Assembly: GCA_946539445.1 (NCBI GenBank)
Contig: CAMNHK010000010.1
Coordinates: forward strand, 1 to 43,472
Direction of reading: 5' to 3'
Length of the DNA stretch: 43,472 nt
Source: an uncultured Caryophanales bacterium
Lineage (GTDB): Bacteria; Bacillota_I; Bacilli_A; RF39; UBA660
The position numbers and the translations under genes are program-made. Below the pieces are notes generated by a model. That model did not search any database, was not told the DNA's origin, and saw nothing but the letters and a program-made list of their open reading frames with translations. Below are positions 33,131 to 40,811 of this stretch, one piece after another. Within the stretch, counting starts at the first letter, position 1. Each line of letters begins with the position of its first letter.

Positions 33131-33550
33131 ATGACGATTATTTGGTTTATTGTTTTTACTGTTTTGTTGATTATTGAATTAGCAACGGTTAATTTGGTAA
33201 CCATTTGGTTTGCGATTGGTGCTGTAGCATCTATTATTACCACTTTTTTTACATCTTCTGTTTGGATTCAAATGATTGTGTTTGTAATTGTTAGTTTGCT
33301 GGCCTTACTTGCAACTAAACCATTGATGAAGCGATTTAAACATTTTGATGTCGTTCCAACCAATTCTGATCGTGTGATTGGAAAAGTTGGAGAAGTTACA
33401 AAAAGCATCGAAAAAAATCAATATGGTGAAGTAAAAGTATATGGTAATACTTGGACAGCTACTAGTGACAAACCAATTCGAGAAGGTACTCGAGTTAAAG
33501 TATTGTCTATTGACGGGGTAAAACTCGTTGTAGAAAAAGAGGAGGATTAG
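33131..33550 (+). CDS. NfeD-family membrane protein
   Basis: NfeD-type proteins work with SPFH/flotillin partners in membrane microdomains. The 139-residue protein has two or three membrane helices (to about residue 67: IIWFIVFTVLLIIELA, VWIQMIVFVIVSLLALLATKPL) and a cytosolic C-terminal OB-fold domain (VIGKVGEVTKSI, YGEVKVYGNTWTA, GTRVKVLSIDGVKLVVEKEED). The short form without a protease domain matches the NfeD1b type. The SPFH gene starts one base after its stop. AGAGGTGATTCT is the ribosome site. Confidence 0.92.
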   Translation: MTIIWFIVFTVLLIIELATVNLVTIWFAIGAVASIITTFFTSSVWIQMIVFVIVSLLALLATKPLMKRFKHFDVVPTNSDRVIGKVGEVTKSIEKNQYGEVKVYGNTWTATSDKPIREGTRVKVLSIDGVKLVVEKEED

Positions 33551-33551
33551 T

Positions 33552-34436
33552 ATGGAAATTGGAATCATTATAGCATTGATTATCGTGTTGATTGTAGCGT
33601 CAGGAATTCGTGTTATTCCACAATCAAAGGCTTGTGTCGTAGAGCGCTTAGGGGCTTATCATCGTACGATGCAAACAGGACTTCATTATGTAATTCCTTT
33701 CATTGAAAGAGTTGCCAATCGTGTAAGTCTAAAAGAAATTGTTAAAGATTTTGCTCCACAACCTGTTATTACAAAAGATAATGTTACGATGCATATCGAT
33801 ACTGTTGTATATTTTCAAATAACAGATTCAAAACTTTATACTTATGGAGTTGAAAATCCTATTAATGCGATTGAAAATTTAACCGCAACTACTTTACGTA
33901 ATATTATTGGAGAATTAGAGCTAGATGAAACATTAACTTCTCGTGATGTTATTAATACAAAAATGCGTTCTATTTTGGATGAGGCAACGGATCCATGGGG
34001 AGTAAAGGTAAATCGTGTGGAAGTTAAGAATATTATTCCACCTAGAGATATTCAAGAATCTATGGAAAAACAAATGCGTGCGGAACGTGAAAGACGTGAA
34101 GCTATTTTAAAAGCTGAAGGAGAAAAGAAAGCGGCTATCTTAATTGCTGAAGGTGAAAAGGAAAGTACGATCCTAAGAGCAGATGCTGAAAAGGCTGCTA
34201 AAATTAAGGCTGCTGAAGGAGAAGCAGAAGCTATTATTAAAATACAAGAGGCTACGGCTCAAGGTTTACGTTTATTAAAATCAGCTGAAATGGATGATGC
34301 TGTATTGAAATTAAAAAGTTATGAGGCTTTGGTAGAAGTTGCTAAAGGAAATGCTACTAAAATCATTGTTCCAAGTGATTTACAAGGAATTGTAACGGCT
34401 GGTACAGCTCTAGGTGAAAGTTTCAAAAAAGATTAA
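33552..34436 (+). CDS. SPFH/Band 7 membrane protein (stomatin/QmcA type)
   Basis: The 294-residue protein has an N-terminal hairpin-like membrane segment (about 4-21) and an SPFH domain (RVIPQSKACVVERLGAYHRTMQTGLHYVIPF...VTKDNVTMHIDTVVYFQI), then coiled coil (RAERERREAILKAEGEKKAAILIAEGEKESTIL) and a C-terminal region. It resembles stomatin/QmcA proteins that scaffold membrane patches. It lies one base after nfeD, the usual partner, so the two act together. AGAGGAGGATTAGT gives the ribosome site. Confidence 0.92.
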   Translation: MEIGIIIALIIVLIVASGIRVIPQSKACVVERLGAYHRTMQTGLHYVIPFIERVANRVSLKEIVKDFAPQPVITKDNVTMHIDTVVYFQITDSKLYTYGVENPINAIENLTATTLRNIIGELELDETLTSRDVINTKMRSILDEATDPWGVKVNRVEVKNIIPPRDIQESMEKQMRAERERREAILKAEGEKKAAILIAEGEKESTILRADAEKAAKIKAAEGEAEAIIKIQEATAQGLRLLKSAEMDDAVLKLKSYEALVEVAKGNATKIIVPSDLQGIVTAGTALGESFKKD

Positions 34437-34439
34437 AAG

Positions 34440-34467
34440 AAAAGAACGAATGATACTCGTTCTTTTT
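34440..34467. terminator. Bidirectional terminator after the SPFH gene
   Basis: The 10-base stem AAAAGAACGA/TCGTTCTTTT with loop ATGATAC serves the SPFH gene and the convergent DUF1294 gene. Confidence 0.9.
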
Positions 34468-34724
34468 TAATAGTAAATCTTATAAATTAATATATTTATG
34501 ATTAGAAATATGGGAACTAAAATTTGAAATTTTCGTTTCTTTGTTTTATGGTGAAAGATAAACATTCCTAAAAGTGTTCCTGCACTTCCTCCTATGAATG
34601 CCAATCCTAATAGGGTGTTTTCCTTTATTCTCCAGTGATTCTTGATGGCAGAATATTTATCCCACCCCATTACTAGAAAAGATACTATATTTATTCCTAT
34701 TAGGTAGTAAATTGTTTGATTCAT
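34467..34724 (-). CDS. DUF1294 small membrane protein
   Basis: The 85-residue protein has three hydrophobic segments and the DUF1294 signature MGWDKYSAIKNHWRIKENTLLGLAFIGGSAG, then FHHKTKKRKF. The family is widespread and of unknown function. It overlaps the ytqA-like gene by 4 bases (ATGA), so it is translationally coupled with it. Confidence 0.88.
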   Translation of the reverse strand: MNQTIYYLIGINIVSFLVMGWDKYSAIKNHWRIKENTLLGLAFIGGSAGTLLGMFIFHHKTKKRKFQILVPIFLIINILIYKIYY

Positions 34725-35653
34725 AGTTTGGCTCCTTGATAAGTATCTCTTTTTACCATTTCTTTATCTATATCATTTAAGACGCAAAACTTTTTTATTA
34801 ACCAAGTTGGTTCTACTAATTCGTTTACGTCAGGATCTCCGGTAATTCTATGAATTACTATTTCTGGACGTAATAATTCTAATTGATTTACAACTATATC
34901 AATGTATTCTTCTTTTGTAAGTATATGAAATGGTTTTGTTTTATATAGTTTTTCTAACGGAGTATCTTTAATGATACTAAGCATATGAATTTTAATTCCT
35001 TGAATATCTAATTGATTTAGGTATTTTATAGTATTTAACATGTCTTCTTTTGTTTCATAAGGTAGTCCATTTATAATATGTACTACCACATCTATTTTTC
35101 TTTCTCTTAGTTTCTTGACCATTTGTTCAAAACAATCTAGGCTATGACAACGATTTATTAATTTGGAAGTTGATTCTTTGATTGTTTGTAGACCTAATTC
35201 AATTGTTAAGTAGGTTCTTTTATTTAAGTCTTCTAAATATTCTAGGCATTCTTCGGATATGGAGTCTGGTCTTGTTCCAATGTTAATACCTATGACGTTT
35301 TCAAATGTTAGAACTTTTTCATATACTTTTTTTAATGTTTCTATGGGAGCATAGGTATTGGTTCTAGCTTGAAAATAGGCAATATATTTTTTACTTGGCC
35401 ATTTGTGATTCATTACTTCTTTAATGCTTTGAAATTGCTTTTCTAGTGAATCTTCAACGTTTCCTGCAAATTCTCCGCTTCCACTTTTAGAGCAATAGAT
35501 ACATCCTCCATAGCCTACTGTTCCGTCAATATTAGGACAAGTAAAACCAGCATTTAGGCTTATTTTAGATACTTTTTCTCCAAAACGATTTTTATAGTAA
35601 TAATCTAACGTATGATATCGTTTATTGGAATTGGTAAATTGAAATGAATTCAT
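34721..35653 (-). CDS. YtqA-type radical-SAM protein (TIGR01212)
   Basis: A radical-SAM enzyme of the YtqA/YhcC group; its substrate is unknown. The 310 residues show an N-terminal region NSNKRYHTLDYYYKNRFGEKV, the cluster motif CX11CX2C (Cys39, Cys51, Cys54 in FTCPNIDGTVGYGGCIYC), YFQARTNTYAP, IGTRPDSI, ELGLQT and HIINGLPYETKEDM. It reads as a full-length member and is followed by the coupled DUF1294 gene. The start has AGGGATGAAAT upstream. Confidence 0.92.
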   Translation of the reverse strand: MNSFQFTNSNKRYHTLDYYYKNRFGEKVSKISLNAGFTCPNIDGTVGYGGCIYCSKSGSGEFAGNVEDSLEKQFQSIKEVMNHKWPSKKYIAYFQARTNTYAPIETLKKVYEKVLTFENVIGINIGTRPDSISEECLEYLEDLNKRTYLTIELGLQTIKESTSKLINRCHSLDCFEQMVKKLRERKIDVVVHIINGLPYETKEDMLNTIKYLNQLDIQGIKIHMLSIIKDTPLEKLYKTKPFHILTKEEYIDIVVNQLELLRPEIVIHRITGDPDVNELVEPTWLIKKFCVLNDIDKEMVKRDTYQGAKL

Positions 35654-35712
35654 ATTTCATCCCTCACTACTAGTAAAGTCTACTGTATTTTCTAGTTTTT
35701 TGCAACAAAAGG

Positions 35713-35721
35713 TGGTATGAT
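35713..35721 (+). promoter_or_regulatory. Extended -10 promoter of the VanY-like gene
   Basis: TGGTATGAT (TATGAT with TGG) ends 17 bases before the ATG. No convincing -35 is seen. Confidence 0.5.
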
Positions 35722-35738
35722 TAAAATAGGTGAAGGCT

Positions 35739-36872
35739 ATGAAAAAAGTTGCAAAAATTCGTTTAAAGCCAAAATTCGTTCCTTATTTAAAAGCATTAGG
35801 GATTCTTGTTTGCCTTATCTTAGGAGTTTTTTTATTCTATGAGAAACAAATACATGATTTAACTAAACTGGGATATAGTAAAAAGGCTAGCCAAGCTATT
35901 TTGTTTTCTTTTCATAAAGATTATATTTTATCTGTTGGAGAAAACCCTACTTTAAATGCTGTTTTTGAAAGTGATCAGTTTCAAGAGGAATATTTGGATC
36001 AATATCGTAAGATTCAATATGTGAATCAAGAACATTTTGTTTCCAATCTTCATAAATTATTTAAACTTGGTTATAGTACCAATGATATTAATATTATATT
36101 TGCTCATGGTGATGATGCTGCTGTTGGTAGATTTGCTAAGAGAGAAAAGATTAAATATTTAGAGGAATTCTTTATTGTTCCTTATGCTAAGTTGGATAAT
36201 TATGATCGTTATGTTCATTATGCTGATGATACAGGAGAAGATGAGGAATTAACGGTTCTCTATGTAAATTTGGATTTGGACAAAGAAGATTATGAAGATG
36301 CTCATCTTGTAGACTCTTTTTCTACTGATATGCTAGTTAATAAACATCGTTATTTGTCTTCTGACTTTGTTCCAACGGATTTGGCTATGATTGATTCCCA
36401 ATATGCTTCTTCGGATGATTTACAAGCTAGTCGATTGGCTATTAATGCTTTTCGAAAAATGGCGGATGCCGCGGAGAGGGAAGGGTACCAAATTGTCATT
36501 AATTCTGCTTATCGAAGTTATCAAGATCAAGTAGATCTTACTGAATTATATTTCAATACTTATGGTCAGGGATATGTGGATAAGTATGTTGCAAAACCGG
36601 GTTTTTCGGAACATCAAACAGGTCTTGCTTTTGATGTGGGAAGTCGTAATACCAATGTTTTTGCTAATTCTAAAGAGTATCAGTGGATGCAGGAAAATTC
36701 CTATAAATATGGTTTTATTGCTCGTTTTGAAAAGCGCTTTGAAGCCATTACTGGTTTTCGCCAAGAAGCTTGGCATTATCGATATGTTGGAGAAGAAATT
36801 GCTAGCTATATTCATGAACATTCTATTCCGTTTGAAGAATACTGGGCAATGTTTTTAGATCAGAGGCGATAA
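35739..36872 (+). CDS. VanY-type D-Ala-D-Ala carboxypeptidase, membrane anchored
   Basis: VanY-type metallopeptidases trim D-alanine from stem peptides. The start is ATG 35739, 5 bases after AGGTGA; a GTG at 35730 overlaps the ribosome site. The 377-residue protein has a membrane helix (about 16-33), a helical middle region (residues 40-200) with repeated LxKLGYSxxxI-like patterns (DLTKLGYSKKASQAI, KLFKLGYSTNDINII), and the peptidase domain: SAYRSYQDQ, PGFSEHQTGLAFDV with His292 and Asp299, and QEAWHYRYVG with Glu343 and His346. All metal ligands and the catalytic acid are present. Confidence 0.93.
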   Translation: MKKVAKIRLKPKFVPYLKALGILVCLILGVFLFYEKQIHDLTKLGYSKKASQAILFSFHKDYILSVGENPTLNAVFESDQFQEEYLDQYRKIQYVNQEHFVSNLHKLFKLGYSTNDINIIFAHGDDAAVGRFAKREKIKYLEEFFIVPYAKLDNYDRYVHYADDTGEDEELTVLYVNLDLDKEDYEDAHLVDSFSTDMLVNKHRYLSSDFVPTDLAMIDSQYASSDDLQASRLAINAFRKMADAAEREGYQIVINSAYRSYQDQVDLTELYFNTYGQGYVDKYVAKPGFSEHQTGLAFDVGSRNTNVFANSKEYQWMQENSYKYGFIARFEKRFEAITGFRQEAWHYRYVGEEIASYIHEHSIPFEEYWAMFLDQRR

Positions 36873-36899
36873 ACTTCTAGTTATCTAGAAGTTTTTTTC
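36872..36899 (+). terminator. Terminator after the VanY-like gene
   Basis: The stem AAACTTCTAG/CTAGAAGTTT with a short loop (TTAT) is followed by T. Confidence 0.88.
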
Positions 36900-36928
36900 T
36901 TGGCTTATTTTACTATTTATGATATTAT
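36900..36928 (+). promoter_or_regulatory. Promoter of the GH31 operon
   Basis: TTGGCT, a 17-base spacer and TATTAT, ending 27 bases before the ATG. Confidence 0.5.
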
Positions 36929-36955
36929 GGTAATAGAGTATAAGAAGGTGTTGAT

Positions 36956-39376
36956 ATGTATCCGCTTGGTAAACAATTTGAAGTAGATTATGCTAAAGCA
37001 ATTAGTGATAAAAAAGCTATTGTTCAAGGACAAAATTATCGTATTTCTGTTATCTCAGAGAGGGTTGTTCGTTTGGAATTTTCTAGTGCTGGGCAATTTG
37101 TTGATCGACCTACTCAATTGATTAAGAAAAGAAATATTGGATTACCAGATTTTTCGGTACGCCAAGATGCTAATATTGTTGAAATTACTACTAAGTATTT
37201 TGCTTTGAGTTATATCAAGGGACAACCTTTTGTCGGAACAAAAGTCGATCCAATGAAGAATTTGAAGATTATGCTTTTATCTCGTGAAAGGGATCGTAGT
37301 AAAGATTGGTATGTTGGGCATCCTGAGGCACGTAATATGTTGGGTAATATGGTTTCTGTTGATGTGAATGTTCCTAAGAATTTACAAAAAGGCTTATATT
37401 CTTTAGATGGTTTTGCTTCTTTTGATGATTCTTATGGAAAGCTTATTATGGAAGATGGAACGTTAGCCGATCCTCCCCAAAACCATTTGGATATTTATGT
37501 TTTCTTATATGATAAAGATTTTAAACAGGCTTTATTTGATTATTTTAAGATTACAGGCGCTCCTCCTTTAATCCCTCGATTTGCTCTTGGAAATTGGTGG
37601 AGTCGAAATACCACTTATGATGAAAAAAGTGCGGTTGATTTGATTCGTAATTTTGAAAGAAAAAAAATACCAATTTCTGTTATGCTTTTTGATCATGATT
37701 GGCATATAAGAAATATAGGAGATTATCAAGGATTAAAGACTGGATTTACTTTTAATCCTGAGTTGTTCCCTAACCCTAGTGAAACAATTCAAGAATTTCA
37801 TAAGAGAGGAATTCGTGTTGGATTATGTATTAATCCAACCAATGGAATTTATCCTCATGAGCAGTATTATCCGCAAGCTATGCAATCTCTTGGAATAGAA
37901 ACTCCTACTATATTAGATTTTGATCCATTGAATCCAAAAATGTTGGATGTTTTGCTTAAGATGTTTTTACATCCTTTAGAAAATTACGGTGTTGATTTCT
38001 TTTGGAATGATTCCGATGGAAAAATGGATGTTACTAAGTTATGGGCACTAAATCATTATCTATATCTTGATTCTGGTAGAGCAGCTAATAAAAGACCCTT
38101 GTTGCTTGCGCGGGGTGGAATTTATGCTCCTCATCGTTATCCAATTCTATATGGTGGATCTAGTGAAATTAGTTGGAAAGATTTAAAGAATTTACCTTTT
38201 CAAATTTTAAATGCCGCTAATATTGGTGTCAGTTGGTGGAGTCATGATGTTGGAGGAAACCATGGTGGTATTGAAGATGGTGAGTTATATATTCGTTATG
38301 TTCAATTGAGTACTTTTGGACCTATTATGCGTTTTCATGGAGCTCGTGGAAAGTACTATAAGAAAGAGCCTTGGGTATGGGATGCTAAAACCGAAAATAT
38401 TGCGGCTGACTATTTAAGATTGCGTCACCGTTTAATTCCTTATTTATACACAGAGGCTTATAATTATACAAAATCAGGTACTCCTTTGATTCAACCTTTC
38501 TATTATAATTATATGTGGGTATATGATGATGATTTATATCGTAATCAGTATTATTTGGGTTCTCAATTATTGGTTTGTCCTATTTTGGAACCTAAAGATC
38601 CTGTTATGAACCGAAGTATTCATCGATTCTTTGTACCGGATGGTACTTGGTATGATTTAGTTACTGGAAAGAAATTCCCAGGTAATAAGAAATATGTTTC
38701 TTTCTTTAAGGAAGAAGATTATCCAGTGTTTGCTCATTCTGGTTCGATTATTCCTTTTTCGAATCGTAGTGATTATAATAATATTGGGTTACCTACTGAT
38801 TTGGAAATTCAGATTTTCCCAGGTGCTAGTAATACCTATACACTTTATGAAGATGATGGAATTACTTCTCTTTATCATCAAGGATACTTTTTGAAGACTT
38901 CTATTGATTATAACTATTTGCGAAATAACTATACGGTTATTATTCGTTCTATTGATGGTAAGAGTGGTATTGCTCCTGAACGCCGTAATTACAAAATGGT
39001 GTTCCGTAATACCAAGAAGGCAGAAAGTGTAACCATTTACTTTAATGCTGAAAAACTAGAATGTGAAAATTATGTCGATGGAAATGATTTTATTGTAGAA
39101 GTTTCTAATGTACCTACCATTGGTCAGTTAACGATTAACTGTAAGGGAAAAGATATTGAAATTGATGCCGTTCGTCTTATTAATGATGATTTAGATAGTA
39201 TCTTGATGGACTTAAAGATTAACACTTATCTAAAGGAAGAAATTAGTGATATTGTATTTGGAGAATTGCCAATTGATAAGAAACGTATTGAAATTCGTAA
39301 ACTTAAGAAGAAGGGGTTATCGAAAGAACACATTGGATTGTTCTTGAAACTATTAGACTATATTGGTGAAATTTAG
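36956..39376 (+). CDS. Glycoside hydrolase family 31 protein
   Basis: GH31 includes alpha-glucosidases and alpha-xylosidases. The 806-residue protein has an N-terminal beta-sandwich (about 1-205), a catalytic barrel (LGNWWSRNTTYDEKSAVDLI, VMLFDHDWH, VDFFWNDSDG, NIGVSWWSHDVGGNHGG, GPIMRFHGARGKYYKKEPW) and C-terminal beta domains. Asp352 in FFWNDSDG is at the position of the nucleophile. At the acid/base position the usual FSGD is YGGS (Ser402), so the general acid is not obvious. There is no signal peptide, so the enzyme is cytosolic. The last 60 or so residues (DDLDSILMDLKINTYL...) are an extra helical tail. The next gene starts 11 bases later. Confidence 0.9.
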   Translation: MYPLGKQFEVDYAKAISDKKAIVQGQNYRISVISERVVRLEFSSAGQFVDRPTQLIKKRNIGLPDFSVRQDANIVEITTKYFALSYIKGQPFVGTKVDPMKNLKIMLLSRERDRSKDWYVGHPEARNMLGNMVSVDVNVPKNLQKGLYSLDGFASFDDSYGKLIMEDGTLADPPQNHLDIYVFLYDKDFKQALFDYFKITGAPPLIPRFALGNWWSRNTTYDEKSAVDLIRNFERKKIPISVMLFDHDWHIRNIGDYQGLKTGFTFNPELFPNPSETIQEFHKRGIRVGLCINPTNGIYPHEQYYPQAMQSLGIETPTILDFDPLNPKMLDVLLKMFLHPLENYGVDFFWNDSDGKMDVTKLWALNHYLYLDSGRAANKRPLLLARGGIYAPHRYPILYGGSSEISWKDLKNLPFQILNAANIGVSWWSHDVGGNHGGIEDGELYIRYVQLSTFGPIMRFHGARGKYYKKEPWVWDAKTENIAADYLRLRHRLIPYLYTEAYNYTKSGTPLIQPFYYNYMWVYDDDLYRNQYYLGSQLLVCPILEPKDPVMNRSIHRFFVPDGTWYDLVTGKKFPGNKKYVSFFKEEDYPVFAHSGSIIPFSNRSDYNNIGLPTDLEIQIFPGASNTYTLYEDDGITSLYHQGYFLKTSIDYNYLRNNYTVIIRSIDGKSGIAPERRNYKMVFRNTKKAESVTIYFNAEKLECENYVDGNDFIVEVSNVPTIGQLTINCKGKDIEIDAVRLINDDLDSILMDLKINTYLKEEISDIVFGELPIDKKRIEIRKLKKKGLSKEHIGLFLKLLDYIGEI

Positions 39377-39387
39377 GAGGAATTTTT

Positions 39388-40173
39388 ATGGAGAATCGTA
39401 AAAAAGATATACGACAGGTTCGTTTGGAAAAACTAAAAGAAGAAATGATTCTTCGCTTTTCTGATTCTTTAAATTTTGACAGTGAGATGGAATTGTATGA
39501 GCATTTATTAGTTCATCTTTTTACAGGGGATTTAGACGATGTTTTTCTTTCTGAATCTTTATTGGGAATTGATGGTAATGAAAAAAGTGAAATCATGAAT
39601 TTAGCTCGTAAGTATATGTCTTTATGTTTTTATGATGGAGATATCAGTTATTGGGCAGATTCTATTGATGGAGTGTACTTATCTGATTTGGATTTGGTGT
39701 GCATGAAATTATTGGATAACTTTGATTTCTTGTTGGGACTTGCCAAAGATGGTGGGGAAGATGTTTTACAAAAATTAGTTTCCTTTCAAAATACAAGTTT
39801 AACCGGAACTTCTTCTGTCATTGATGCTTTACGAAATATTTTTGTAAATGATGATGTTTTAAAGGATACTTTATTTAAGTTATTAAAAGATAATGGACCT
39901 TATCAGGGATTATCCAGTTTTGAAAAAAAGGTTTTGTTGGAGTATCCAGAAGGAGTTTTCTATCAATTAAATGGAGAGAATATTCAAAAAATTTCTCCTG
40001 AAGAATTAAAAAATAAATTGCTTACTACTTACTTTGGAACTATTCCAGAAGAAAATATTACTTTTGAGAGTTTTGGAAAGTTATTTCCAACAGAGGATTC
40101 TTTTGAACAAGTTGTATTAGATACTCATTTTGAAAATGGTTATATGGATTCTGGAAAGCAAGGGGCTAAATAA
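39388..40173 (+). CDS. Cytosolic protein of unknown function, partner of the GH31 gene
   Basis: The 261-residue, acidic and mostly helical protein is not recognised. It has no signal peptide or membrane segment. Readable features are a basic start (MENRKKDIRQVRLEKLKEEM), a helical middle (LARKYMSLCFYDGDISYW; SDLDLVCMKLLDNFDFLLGLAKDG), and a stretch that resembles a short turn motif (GLSSFEKKVLLEYPEGVFY). TTAGGAGGAATTTTT is a strong ribosome site. It starts 11 bases after the GH31 gene and both end before the terminator at 40172, so they form one operon. A role with the GH31 protein is inference from position only. Confidence 0.75.
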   Translation: MENRKKDIRQVRLEKLKEEMILRFSDSLNFDSEMELYEHLLVHLFTGDLDDVFLSESLLGIDGNEKSEIMNLARKYMSLCFYDGDISYWADSIDGVYLSDLDLVCMKLLDNFDFLLGLAKDGGEDVLQKLVSFQNTSLTGTSSVIDALRNIFVNDDVLKDTLFKLLKDNGPYQGLSSFEKKVLLEYPEGVFYQLNGENIQKISPEELKNKLLTTYFGTIPEENITFESFGKLFPTEDSFEQVVLDTHFENGYMDSGKQGAK

Positions 40174-40197
40174 AGAAAGTTTATACTTTCTTTTTTT
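40172..40197 (+). terminator. Terminator after the GH31 operon
   Basis: The 9-base stem AAAGAAAGT/ACTTTCTTT with loop TTAT is followed by T. Confidence 0.9.
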
Positions 40198-40211
40198 ATT
40201 TTAAAAAAAAC

Positions 40212-40239
40212 TTTGCATTTTTTTATTTTGTGCTATAAT
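40212..40239 (+). promoter_or_regulatory. Promoter of the leuS T-box operon
   Basis: TTTGCA, a 16-base spacer and a perfect TATAAT with the TGC extension; transcription should start near 40246. Confidence 0.7.
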
Positions 40240-40245
40240 AATCTT

Positions 40246-40449
40246 GTATTTTGCGTTGAGAAAGAAGTAGTAGTAATTTGATGGTTTTTAGAGAGTCCAC
40301 GTTGGTGCAAGTGGATAGCCTAGATTTATGAACTTGTCTTAGGAGCAAATTGGGTAATTCCGTTATCGATTCAAGAGTATAAGATTAACTTATAAATTAA
40401 GGTGGTACCGCGAGCAATTCGTCCTTATGGGATGGATTGCTTTTTTTTG
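40246..40449 (+). promoter_or_regulatory. T-box leader, leucine-responsive (leuS operon)
   Basis: A T-box riboswitch. AGAAGTAGTA starts the leader; the Stem I tip AGAGAGTCCACGTTGGTGCAAGTGGA is at about 40291-40316. The likely specifier codon is CTT (Leu) at 40333-40335, in GAA-CTT-G before GGAG, the usual context. The antiterminator is 40399-40426: AAGG, TGGTACC, GCGA, loop GCAAT, TCGT, CCTT. The competing terminator pairs 40414-40424 with 40430-40440 and is followed by T. Its regulated genes are the small membrane protein and leuS. Confidence 0.93.
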
Positions 40450-40457
40450 GAGGATTT

Positions 40458-40811
40458 ATGAAAGAGTTTGTTTTGTTTGTTATGACTTTCTTTTTTACTT
40501 TACTGCTCTATGAATTGTTTATTGTTCGTAGAGCAAAACGAGAAAAAAAGAAAAAAGAACCAATAGAAGTTACTTATTTGGTAAGTCATTACCATTTAGA
40601 TTTAAAAAAGTTATCTTATAATCAATTGCTGCAAATTGTCGCAATTGTTTCATCCTTAGATATTTCGATTGTTGTTAGTTTGATTTTGCTTATTTCTAAT
40701 TTTTTTCTCGAAATATTAGTAGGATTTGTTTCTGTTATTGTGTTGATATTCGTTAGTTATCATATGGTTTATTTATTTTATAAGAAGAAAGGATGTATTA
40801 AACATGAATGA
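40458..40811 (+). CDS. Small membrane protein between the leucine T-box and leuS
   Basis: The start is ATG 40458 behind TTTGGAGGATTT; an upstream in-frame start lies in the terminator. The 117-residue protein has an N-terminal membrane helix (about 3-21), a basic loop (RRAKREKKKKEPIEVTYLVSHYHLDLKKLSYNQLLQI) and two more helices (about 62-108). The pattern (helix, EVTYLVxxYxLDxxKxxY, two helices) is conserved next to leuS in related bacteria as far as I recall, but no function is known to me. It overlaps leuS by 8 bases, so the two are coupled and both respond to leucine tRNA charging. Confidence 0.85.
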   Translation: MKEFVLFVMTFFFTLLLYELFIVRRAKREKKKKEPIEVTYLVSHYHLDLKKLSYNQLLQIVAIVSSLDISIVVSLILLISNFFLEILVGFVSVIVLIFVSYHMVYLFYKKKGCIKHE

